A DNA stretch of 64,000 bases from a bacterium 1XD42-76 (GTDB lineage: Bacteria; Bacillota; Clostridia; Lachnospirales; Lachnospiraceae): positions 88,481 through 152,480 of the forward strand of contig QZDW01000009.1 of assembly GCA_009917545.1 (NCBI GenBank). The letters run 5' to 3'. Positions 57,088-64,000 of this stretch are shown piece after piece. Under the pieces are notes generated by a model. The model saw only the letters and a program-made list of their open reading frames with translations, was not told where the DNA came from and did no database searches. Each line of letters opens with the position of its first letter. Position 1 is the first letter of the stretch. The translations under genes and the position numbers were made by a program.

Positions 57088-58278
57088 TCAGGCCTGGCTA
57101 AATGATTGGAACACCTGCCAGCGGCCGTTTACATTTTCCCTGCTGGCAGTTCCGGATGTATTATAATGCTGATAATACGCGCGTTCCGGTGCGTATTCAC
57201 CGCTTACGCTGTACCGTTCCAGCTGCTCTGCCCTCTCTTCCCTGTTCTTATCCTGCATATCATTCAGGAAATCAAGCAGCCGGTAAACACGCTCCATATA
57301 TGCATCCTTATCCGCCTGCTTCTCAAGCGCCCTGCCCATCCCTGCCACAAGCATGGGAATCGTAAGCTTCTTGATACTTCTGAGTCTTGCCCTGGCTGTG
57401 TGGATTCTCTCCTCACAGCCGCTCGTATCCTCACCCTCCTGAGCACTCCTAAGCGCCTTTCTGCTGTCTCTCACCTGCTGGTCCAGCTGTTCAAACTGCT
57501 CGTTTAAAGCTCCCGCGGCCTCATTCAGCCTGTCAACCAGAGCGTTCTGCTCTTCCAAGGAATACGTAAGAAAACGGTCGATATAGGCCTCGATGTCTAC
57601 AGCCTGGAAGCCGCATTTTATACCGTCCTCCGCCTGCATATTCCCATCCATTAGCATCAGGCTCTGCATGACAAGATTCCGATCCTCCGAATTTTTGCGG
57701 ATCCCCTTTGTCACCACACGGTTCCAAAAATTTTTAACCGGCTTTCCCTTTTCGTCCGCCTGATCCAGATCCGTCACCTCGATGATGGTCTTATAGAGCT
57801 CCGGAGAATATTTTACAGAGTGCTTCTGGGCTGCCGTAAGCGGTTTTCCGTTATTTTTCCTGCGGAATACCTCTCTGAGCTCTTCGTCCGTATAATCTGT
57901 CATCTGCACCGTATCCAGGTTCCTGGTGCCAAACTGAAGCTTTAGCTCCTCACTCAAATCGTCAAAACGCTTCCCGGCAATCACTGTCCCGTCCGGAAGC
58001 ACCTCCAGGCGCTCCGACAATTTCAGCTTCCCATCCATAAAATCGCGGATGGTAGTCAGACGCTGAATGCCGTCAATTACATAAAACTTCTTACCGTCTC
58101 TGGCTAACGATACCGCATCAATATGAAAATTCCTGAATATGGAATCTATCAGATCGCTCTTTTGTCTCCGGCTCCACTGCCCCGCACTGCGCTGAAGCGG
58201 ATGCGTAAAATCGTAGACTCCACGCTCACATAATTTGGGAATACTTTCCATTGCCACACTTCTGCTGTTGTAATTCAT
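57088..58278 (-). CDS. stand-alone DUF262 domain protein
   Basis: The 396-residue protein begins with a DUF262 (ParB-like) domain of about 1-120, carrying the DGIQRLTTIRDFM motif of the DGQQR type. A long charged middle region follows, with a likely coiled coil (about 235-320). Known relatives are the NTP-binding GmrS half of modification-dependent restriction enzymes, where a DUF1524/HNH nuclease is also present. None is visible here or in the neighbouring genes. AGGAGG precedes the ATG at 58278. Function unknown. Confidence 0.8.
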   Translation of the reverse strand: MNYNSRSVAMESIPKLCERGVYDFTHPLQRSAGQWSRRQKSDLIDSIFRNFHIDAVSLARDGKKFYVIDGIQRLTTIRDFMDGKLKLSERLEVLPDGTVIAGKRFDDLSEELKLQFGTRNLDTVQMTDYTDEELREVFRRKNNGKPLTAAQKHSVKYSPELYKTIIEVTDLDQADEKGKPVKNFWNRVVTKGIRKNSEDRNLVMQSLMLMDGNMQAEDGIKCGFQAVDIEAYIDRFLTYSLEEQNALVDRLNEAAGALNEQFEQLDQQVRDSRKALRSAQEGEDTSGCEERIHTARARLRSIKKLTIPMLVAGMGRALEKQADKDAYMERVYRLLDFLNDMQDKNREERAEQLERYSVSGEYAPERAYYQHYNTSGTASRENVNGRWQVFQSFSQA

Positions 58279-58334
58279 GAGTTCCTCCTTCTGTCGTATG
58301 CACAAGAATCCGGTCAGTCCGGATTGCTCCTGCC

Positions 58335-59567
58335 CTATTTTATACCAGCGAGCCCAGCCGCCACATCTAACAGTACATTGGCGCCCGCAATCAGATCAGG
58401 CTCAGCTGTAAATTCTTTGGGACTGTGGCTGATTCCCTTTACACTCGGCACAAATACCATTGCCGTCGGACAAATCCGTGACATCATCTGCGCGTCCTGT
58501 CCTGCTCCGGAAGTCATCCTGCGGCAGCTGAGGCCTCTTCCTCTGGCAGCTTCCTCTACCAGCCCTACAATCCGCTCGTCAAATGCCACCGGCTCGAAAC
58601 GCACCATCCGCTCCGCTGTGATTCTGACCTTATCCGTCTCTTCGAGTTCCTTCAGGTAATCAGCCAGTGCCTGTTCGTCCTCCTTGAGCTGTTCTTCATA
58701 GGGATTTCTCATATCAATCGTAAATACGGCCTTTGAAGGAATCACGTTGACTGCATTCGGCTCAAACCGCATGCATCCGCTCGTGGCGACGGTTCTTCCT
58801 CCCGGCCTTGTGCAGCGCTCCCGCATAAAAGTCAGCACTTTGGCTGCAGCCAGGCCGGCATCGACCCGCAGATTCGTCGGCGTCGTCCCAGCATGATTGG
58901 CTACACCCTCAATCGTGATTCTCTGCCAGGAAATGCCCTGCAGATTCTCTACCGCACCGATCGGAATCCCCTCGGCATCCAGAATCGGCCCCTGCTCAAT
59001 ATGAAGTTCGACAAAGGCATATGGTTTAAAAAATCCCGGCTCCGCCTCTCCGGCATATCCAATCCGCTTTAGCTCCTCACCAAGGATCGTACCATCTGTC
59101 CCCACCGCGGCCAGCGCCTTCTCAAGCGGATAGCCGCCTGCAAATACGATCGACCCCATCAGATCCGGCGCATAGCGGACGCCTTCTTCATTTGTAAAAG
59201 CACACACGACCATTGGACGCCTTGTCTCACATCCTGACTCCTTCAGAGTCTGAATGACCTCCAGACCGGACAGTACCCCATAGCAGCCATCATACTGTCC
59301 CGCGTCGATTACAGTATCAATGTGGGAGCCTGTCATCATCGGCGCCTCGCCCTTATTCTGTTCTGTCTCCCAGATACCGAACAAGTTTCCGATACGGTCC
59401 GTCACCACCTTAAGGCCTGCGTCCCGCATCCAGCCTGCGACGAGATCACGGCCGGCCCTGTCCTCATCAGAGACTGCCTGTCTCGTTCTTCTTCCCTCCG
59501 CATCCATACCGACTGATCCCAGCGTATGGAGCCTTTCCAGCAAACGTTTCTCATTGATTGATCGCAT
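58335..59567 (-). CDS. M20-family Zn-dependent hydrolase (N-carbamoyl amino acid/allantoate amidohydrolase type)
   Basis: The 410-residue protein resembles hydantoinase-type L-N-carbamoylases and allantoate or ureidoglycolate amidohydrolases. Metal-binding segments are TGSHIDTVIDAGQYDG, TNEEGVRY and HIEQGPILDAEG; the lid domain has GVANHAGTTPTNLR. Its exact substrate (ureido or carbamoyl compound) is not decidable. GGGGGAA favours the ATG at 59567. The AGCS symporter gene upstream is a plausible partner in amino-acid use. Confidence 0.87.
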   Translation of the reverse strand: MRSINEKRLLERLHTLGSVGMDAEGRRTRQAVSDEDRAGRDLVAGWMRDAGLKVVTDRIGNLFGIWETEQNKGEAPMMTGSHIDTVIDAGQYDGCYGVLSGLEVIQTLKESGCETRRPMVVCAFTNEEGVRYAPDLMGSIVFAGGYPLEKALAAVGTDGTILGEELKRIGYAGEAEPGFFKPYAFVELHIEQGPILDAEGIPIGAVENLQGISWQRITIEGVANHAGTTPTNLRVDAGLAAAKVLTFMRERCTRPGGRTVATSGCMRFEPNAVNVIPSKAVFTIDMRNPYEEQLKEDEQALADYLKELEETDKVRITAERMVRFEPVAFDERIVGLVEEAARGRGLSCRRMTSGAGQDAQMMSRICPTAMVFVPSVKGISHSPKEFTAEPDLIAGANVLLDVAAGLAGIK

Positions 59568-59922
59568 AATCGTTCCCCCGTATCCTGTTTTTTCATTCTC
59601 AATCATAAATATTCCTTCCAGTCATCTTCCGGTTCTTTCCCTGTATAGAGAAATCTCCCGAACCTCTGATTCTTCAAACCCGGTCTTATCTGTCGGATTT
59701 GCGGATTCTGGCTGCCAGCCCAGGAACACACCGATGTCTTAACGCCGCCCGCCAAATCACAGCTTTATTATATACCAAAGCTTCGGAACAGACAATTCTA
59801 AAATGCAGAAAAGGTGTACAGAGCCTACACAAAAAATTCGGTGCAGGAAATCATCTCCCGCACCGCGCAGTGTCACTCGCTCTTCGTACCTATGAACCAT
59901 TCAGACAGGCAGAACGGTTCCC
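59568..59922 (-). promoter_or_regulatory. intergenic region with the hydrolase promoter
   Basis: On the minus strand a -35 TTGTCT (59790-59795) and -10 TATAAT (59767-59772), 17 bases apart, lie 200 bases before the hydrolase start. The 9-bp hairpin just past the symporter stop (about 59899-59925) could end that transcript, but a T-run is missing. Otherwise nothing was recognised in these 355 bases. Confidence 0.6.
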
Positions 59923-61293
59923 CTATTTTTTCTTTTTAAAATTCTGGAAATAATCGTCGTGCACCTTTTTAATCGTACCATTCATGCTCAGCATAAACAG
60001 AGCAAGAATATTCGGAATCACCATCAGGGAGTTAAAACAGTCCTGCATATTCCACACAAGATCAACCTGTGCCAGGGAACCGAGCAGCACGCATACTGCC
60101 ACCAGTACGGAATAGATCTTCACTGCCTTGGGACCGAACAGATATTTCACATTTGCCTGACCGAAGAAATACCAGCCGATAATCGTGGAGAAAGCAAAGA
60201 AGAACATACAGATTGCGATAAAAATATCGCCGCCCTTCCCGAATAACGTTGAGAACGCATACTGGCTCAACTCCGCACCCGTTTTTCCTGATGCGATGGA
60301 TTTCGTGGAAATAATAACGAAAGCCGTCAGGTTCAGCACCACAAATGTATCAATAAATACGCCGATCATGGCAACAAAGCCCTGTTCTACCGGGTGATCG
60401 ACTTTCGCTACTGCATGTGCATGCGGTGTGGAACCCATACCAGCCTCGTTGGAGAACAGGCCGCGGGCAACGCCTTTTGTCAGGGCAATCTTCATCGTCG
60501 CACCGATGGCGCCGCCGGAGATTGCTGCCGGGTTGAACGCACCCACGATGATTGCATGAATCGTATATGGAATATTTTCAAAATTACAGAGAACCACAAT
60601 CAGAGCACCGATGATATAGAGTCCTGCCATCACCGGAACGATCAGCTCCGTAATCTTTGCAATACGCTGTGTACCGCCGATAAATACGAACAGCGCGATT
60701 GCCGCTACAATAAGTCCCATTGCAATCTGCGGAACTCCAAATGCTGTATTGAAAGCAGCCGCGATCGAGTTGGACTGTACCGCATTTCCCATAAATCCAA
60801 GCGCCAGAATAATCAACACGGCAAAAACCGCTGCCAGGGCTTTCCCCAGACTGCCGCTAAAAGCCTCGCGGATGTAGTACACCGGACCGCCTGTCACTTC
60901 GCCGTCTGCGCCGACCTGCTTGTACTTCTGCGCCATGATTGCCTCAGCATAGATCGTCGCCATACCTAAAAAGGCGGCAATCCACATCCAGAAGATCGCA
61001 CCCGGGCCGCCGACTGCGATTGCCGTCGCCGCACCGGCGATATTACCCGTTCCTACCTGAGCTGCGATTGCCGTCGCTAATGCCTGGAACGATGACATCC
61101 CGTCTGTGCCAGCCTCGCCTTTCTTCTTAAACATCCCTCCGAAGGTCCGACGCATTCCCTCGCCAAACCCTTTGATCTGAATAAAACCCAGGCTGATGGA
61201 AAACCAGATACCGCCGCCCAAAAGTGCGGCAATCAGGATGTAATCGGAAAGGTAGTGCTGCATCGCCATTACTACATTGTTCAATGCATCCAA
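59923..61293 (-). CDS. AGCS family sodium:amino acid (alanine/glycine) symporter
   Basis: The 456-residue permease has about eleven membrane helices and AGCS signatures: GTGNIAGAATAIAVGGPGAIFWMW, read here as GTGNIAGAATAIAVGGPGA, then EAIMAQKYKQ and SNEAGMGSTPHAHA. It imports alanine or glycine with Na+. A TTG at 61293 with GGGGGA 7 bases upstream gives the start. An AT-rich palindrome lies about 35 bases further upstream. Confidence 0.93.
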   Translation of the reverse strand: MDALNNVVMAMQHYLSDYILIAALLGGGIWFSISLGFIQIKGFGEGMRRTFGGMFKKKGEAGTDGMSSFQALATAIAAQVGTGNIAGAATAIAVGGPGAIFWMWIAAFLGMATIYAEAIMAQKYKQVGADGEVTGGPVYYIREAFSGSLGKALAAVFAVLIILALGFMGNAVQSNSIAAAFNTAFGVPQIAMGLIVAAIALFVFIGGTQRIAKITELIVPVMAGLYIIGALIVVLCNFENIPYTIHAIIVGAFNPAAISGGAIGATMKIALTKGVARGLFSNEAGMGSTPHAHAVAKVDHPVEQGFVAMIGVFIDTFVVLNLTAFVIISTKSIASGKTGAELSQYAFSTLFGKGGDIFIAICMFFFAFSTIIGWYFFGQANVKYLFGPKAVKIYSVLVAVCVLLGSLAQVDLVWNMQDCFNSLMVIPNILALFMLSMNGTIKKVHDDYFQNFKKKK

Positions 61294-61325
61294 AATAAAA
61301 TCCCCCGTTTCATATAGTTTTTTTT

Positions 61326-61347
61326 AATAGATTTTTAATAATCTATT
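61326..61347. promoter_or_regulatory. 8-bp palindrome upstream of the symporter
   Basis: AATAGATT (61326-61333) and AATCTATT (61340-61347) are exact complements separated by 6 bases. Its place, about 35 bases before the TTG start in a promoter-like AT-rich stretch, suggests an operator; the binding protein is unknown. Confidence 0.45.
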
Positions 61348-61421
61348 TATATTATCTATGATACAGGAGAACAATAAAGAAAGCAACCTGTTTCTTCCAG
61401 TTTTTTCCTGTTTCTTTCATT

Positions 61422-62783
61422 TTAAAGCATTTTTATCCATTTTCCGCTTCTGAGGCGGAAAAAGCACCAGATGCACTTAATAATCTGATCTATTTTTAAC
61501 ATTGTGTAGATCCAGAAAGAACTCCAGTGAAATACAAGGCCAGCCAGAGCGCCGAGGGGAATCGACGCCACCCACAGAAACAGGATATCTCCCAGCATCA
61601 GGAATCTCGTGTCACCGCCGGCACGCAGGACCCCTTTCGTCAAAATAGAATTCATGGCCTGGAAAATAATAATAAAGCTGATTGCATCCATAAGCTCCCA
61701 GGCAATCGTCTTTGCTTCTGGCGTCACTTGATAATATGCGATCACAGGCGCCCGGAGCAACAAAATCACGGCCGCTGCAAAGCAGCCGACCAAAAATCCA
61801 AGTCCCAGAAATGTATAACCCTGCTTTTGCGCCTTGTCATACTCGCCGCGTCCCATCGTATGCCCGGTCATGATTCCGCTGGCATTGGAAACGCCCTGAG
61901 TCAGCACAGAGCTCAGCTGCTGTACCACCATTGTCACAGAATTCGCCGCCACAAACGTAGTGCCGATCCGTCCCATAATCATCGCCACTGAGTTGTTTCC
62001 CAGTGCTAACAGACCATCGCTGATCAGAACCGGAATACTGATCTTAAGATATTCTCCCACCAGATCCCCGCATGCCATCATCAGATGACCTGGACGGTAC
62101 TTCATCTGTTGATCCCGGAAAAAGAAAAATCCACAGATAAATATGAGCTCAAAGACTCTGGCAATCACAGTTCCCAGTGCAGCTCCGGTAATTTCCATAC
62201 GCGGCGCGCCCAGATGGCCAAAAATAAAAACCCAGTTAAAAAAGATATTGACGAAAAATGCCAGAATCGAGCAGATCAGGGGAATCTTCACCTGCCCCAC
62301 ACTCCGTAAAACAATCGTACATGTCAGAGACAGGCCCATGCAGAAATATGTAGGCAGAATCCAGCGCAGATACGCCACCCCATAATGAATCGTCTCTGCA
62401 TCAGACGTATAGATTTTCATAATCCATGCCGGAGACAGAAGCGTTGCCAGCGTAAATACCGACGCGAAGCCAAGGCATACGCGGAGCATGATCGTAACCG
62501 CCTTACGCAGGCTGTTTTTGTCCTGCATTCCCCAAAAGCGTGAGGTCAGGACAGATGCCCCCATACCGATTCCCATGCAGCAGATCTGAAACAGATTGAT
62601 AAACTGATTCGCAAGGGAGGAAGCCGAAAGCTGGATATCTCCCATGCTGCTTAACATGATGGTGTCCATCAGGTTAATTCCTACCGTTATCAGCTGCTGC
62701 AGAGAAATCGGGATCGCAATCCGCGCGATCGTCAGGTAAAATTCCCTGTTTCCTGTATATTCCTTCCAGTTTTCTCTGTTCAT
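61422..62783 (-). CDS. MATE family multidrug/metabolite exporter
   Basis: The 453-residue protein has twelve predicted membrane helices and both MATE repeats: IAIPISLQQLITVGINLMDT in the N-lobe and IPVLISDGLLALGNNSVA in the C-lobe. It would extrude cationic compounds with Na+ or H+. AGAGGAA supports the ATG at 62783. Its transcript appears to have a leader of about 240 bases that includes a small reading frame. Confidence 0.93.
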   Translation of the reverse strand: MNRENWKEYTGNREFYLTIARIAIPISLQQLITVGINLMDTIMLSSMGDIQLSASSLANQFINLFQICCMGIGMGASVLTSRFWGMQDKNSLRKAVTIMLRVCLGFASVFTLATLLSPAWIMKIYTSDAETIHYGVAYLRWILPTYFCMGLSLTCTIVLRSVGQVKIPLICSILAFFVNIFFNWVFIFGHLGAPRMEITGAALGTVIARVFELIFICGFFFFRDQQMKYRPGHLMMACGDLVGEYLKISIPVLISDGLLALGNNSVAMIMGRIGTTFVAANSVTMVVQQLSSVLTQGVSNASGIMTGHTMGRGEYDKAQKQGYTFLGLGFLVGCFAAAVILLLRAPVIAYYQVTPEAKTIAWELMDAISFIIIFQAMNSILTKGVLRAGGDTRFLMLGDILFLWVASIPLGALAGLVFHWSSFWIYTMLKIDQIIKCIWCFFRLRSGKWIKML

Positions 62784-62846
62784 CCTTTGTTCCTCTTTTC
62801 TGAACAATTCAGGGGCCTGCAGGGCCCCGGAACGTGTCCAAACATA

Positions 62847-62918
62847 TCAATACATAGTTCTGACTATCATACCTGTAATTTCTGCACCAAATCCCCGTCT
62901 TGATATCCTGGACAACAT
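62847..62918 (-). CDS. possible leader peptide, 23 residues, before the MATE gene
   Basis: The frame starts with ATG at 62918 (AGGAAAG about 5-7 bases upstream) and reads MLSRISRRGFGAEITGMIVR, ending TMY. It ends 63 bases before the MATE start, and a GC-rich hairpin (about 62812-62828) lies between them. That arrangement recalls translation-controlled attenuators of efflux and resistance genes. Nothing confirms that it is translated. Confidence 0.4.
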   Translation of the reverse strand: MLSRISRRGFGAEITGMIVRTMY

Positions 62919-63328
62919 TTTTCTTTCCTGTTCACTTAAATGGTACAGCTTCTTTCTGACAGACTGCGGGCCTCAGTCTCCCTGTCTGACATCTTAGCCA
63001 GTCCTCATTTCCATCGCAAAAGGATGGATCTATTTGGGATAATTATATGCTATCATGCCTTTATAGAAACTGTCAATCACCGACTTATCTACAAAATCAA
63101 ATAAGATTGAGCTATAAGAATGGTCTCTGTATGGAAGTCTTTGTTCTCACAAACCTCATTTACCACGATATTCTATAATTTCTGATGCTGTTATCCGTAT
63201 AGAATTTCAAGTAACAAAAGATAACGCACTATCCTTCTTCCTGAAAACAAAAAGCAGAGAATTGCTTTATCTCTGAAACAAATTCACCGCTTTACTACTT
63301 ATGTTATGAAGTTATTTTGAAAGCCCGC
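62919..63328. other. region upstream of the MATE gene
   Basis: No gene was found. On the minus strand TTGACA (63080-63085 region) followed about 18 bases on by a TAGCAT-type box is a possible MATE promoter. The rest is AT-rich with no clear features. Confidence 0.35.
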
Positions 63329-63421
63329 CGCCGACAGGCGCATATATTCAGAGATGACAAATACGCCTTAACTGCTTTCATTCATGGTGGTGCGCTCACT
63401 TGTTGGCGCAGGAAGGTTACT
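63329..63421. repeat. intergenic repeat element B
   Basis: This stretch matches element A (52316-52408) along its length: gccgacaggcg, ctttcattcatgg.gg and ggaaggtt(t)ac occur in the same order with scattered substitutions. No open frame of good quality is conserved between them. The two copies identify a dispersed repeat family in this genome. Confidence 0.65.
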
Positions 63422-63612
63422 TTAGAATATCCAGGAGTATCATGTATTCCTTATCAGATGCTTTCAAAAAAGCATGACAAAACAATGACGATCCGAGTGG
63501 CAGGTGTAACTTTTGATGTTGTCCATGTGTGAACCTCTTTTGATTATTTTGTTTGTGTATATAAAAGGGACTCTATCCCTTGTTTTGGATAGAATCCTTT
63601 GAAAAAACCACG

Positions 63613-63646
63613 AAAAAAGGGGAAAACTCTTAAGTGAATTTTCCCC
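63613..63646 (-). terminator. strong minus-strand terminator without an attached gene
   Basis: On the minus strand GGGGAAAA/TTTTCCCC arms (63639-63646 with 63619-63626) form an 8-bp stem, extendable by TC/GA, followed by TTTTTT. A TATAAT-bearing minus-strand promoter-like sequence lies about 200 bases upstream (63842-63847). The transcript between contains no convincing protein gene. Confidence 0.65.
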
Positions 63647-64000
63647 TGAGCGTTAAAGACAGATTTTAATTTGTAATCTACTTCCCTGCATTGTTCAACG
63701 CCGCCTGCGTAGCAGTGGTACGCGGGTGCGTCATTCAACAAATTTTTTACAATTTATAGTTTATAAAAAATAAAGCTTAATGTAGCTACTTCTAACTTCC
63801 AGTTTTGCACCACTATGGCAAAAATAGAAGAACTTCTCATTATACCCTATAAGTCAGCATAAATCCGTATGGTAACTGGCTCTTGGAAATGTACTCGCTT
63901 TACCTTTCTCCTTACTTTATTAGCATACTTAGGCGTTTGCGAAACGCCAGAACCCGCATAAATACAGGATTCTCTTTGTTACAAAATAAAACAACTCCTC
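63647..64000. other. AT-rich right-edge region
   Basis: No gene could be supported. It includes a minus-strand TATAAT at about 63842-63847 and a tight hairpin GGCGTTT (63932-63938) with AAACGCC (63942-63948). The composition differs from the preceding chromosomal genes, and a mobile element may start just beyond the window. Confidence 0.35.

Noticed and set aside
63317..63532. 71-residue plus-strand frame at the right end
   Set aside because: Most of it is repeat element B, whose other copy does not conserve this frame; no ribosome-binding site.
63544..63741. 65-residue minus-strand frame at the right end
   Set aside because: It runs straight through the strong terminator at 63613-63646, so it is unlikely to be translated as a unit.

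Overview
The window looks like chromosome from a low-to-mid GC, anaerobic, probably spore-forming member of the Lachnospiraceae (Clostridia). This is an inference from gene content: a 178-residue bL17 with an internal insertion, the clostridial order secY-adk-map-KOW-infA-rpmJ, a zinc-type uS14, choline-binding-type cell-wall repeats, a YtaF-like sporulation membrane protein and an AGCS amino-acid symporter. No species marker was resolved.

Layout. 0-1.8 kb: two paralogous secreted proteins, the first cut by the window edge. 2.2-18.8 kb: the complete S10-spc-alpha ribosomal cluster on the minus strand, from rpsJ to rplQ. It has a promoter and a folded leader before rpsJ, hairpin-rich gaps inside the operon, and a second strong promoter before rpmJ. 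19-25.5 kb: a C-terminal processing protease, a CdaR-type regulator, an ABC ATPase that has lost nearly all catalytic motifs, and a ridA-cvfB-thioesterase operon. 25.7-28.6 kb: two identical tRNA-Gln(CUG) genes, each with its own promoter and terminator, on either side of an AbgB-like amidohydrolase, then a nitroreductase. 28.7-41.4 kb: an RsgI-like membrane protein with truA, YtaF converging on a calcium-type P-ATPase, and a long minus-strand run of barnase, barstar, a YgjP-like metalloprotease, recJ, glyA and the P-ATPase; then a GNAT acetyltransferase, rtcB and a 51-residue ORF.

41.5-48.2 kb is an accessory island. It holds a decayed feoAB remnant, a zinc/cadmium-type P1B ATPase with a separate HMA metal-binding protein, a divergent ArsR-AraC regulator pair and the C-terminal piece of a relaxase. 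This looks like residue of an integrative element between rtcB and the greA-lysS operon. 48.3-62.8 kb is chromosomal again: greA-lysS (LysS carries an extra tRNA-binding domain), two more M20-type hydrolases, a GH42 beta-galactosidase, a citXG-citC pair without the citrate lyase subunits, a stand-alone DUF262 protein, the AGCS symporter and a MATE exporter with a possible leader peptide. The last 1.2 kb carries no convincing protein gene. It holds a dispersed repeat (related to one near 52.3 kb) and a minus-strand terminator with no gene attached.

No complete, obviously new multi-gene system was found. The strongest leads are the catalytically stripped ABC ATPase, the structured RNA leaders (rpsJ, rpsJ-rplC gap, greA, arsR, the MATE gene) and the nested palindrome before citXG.
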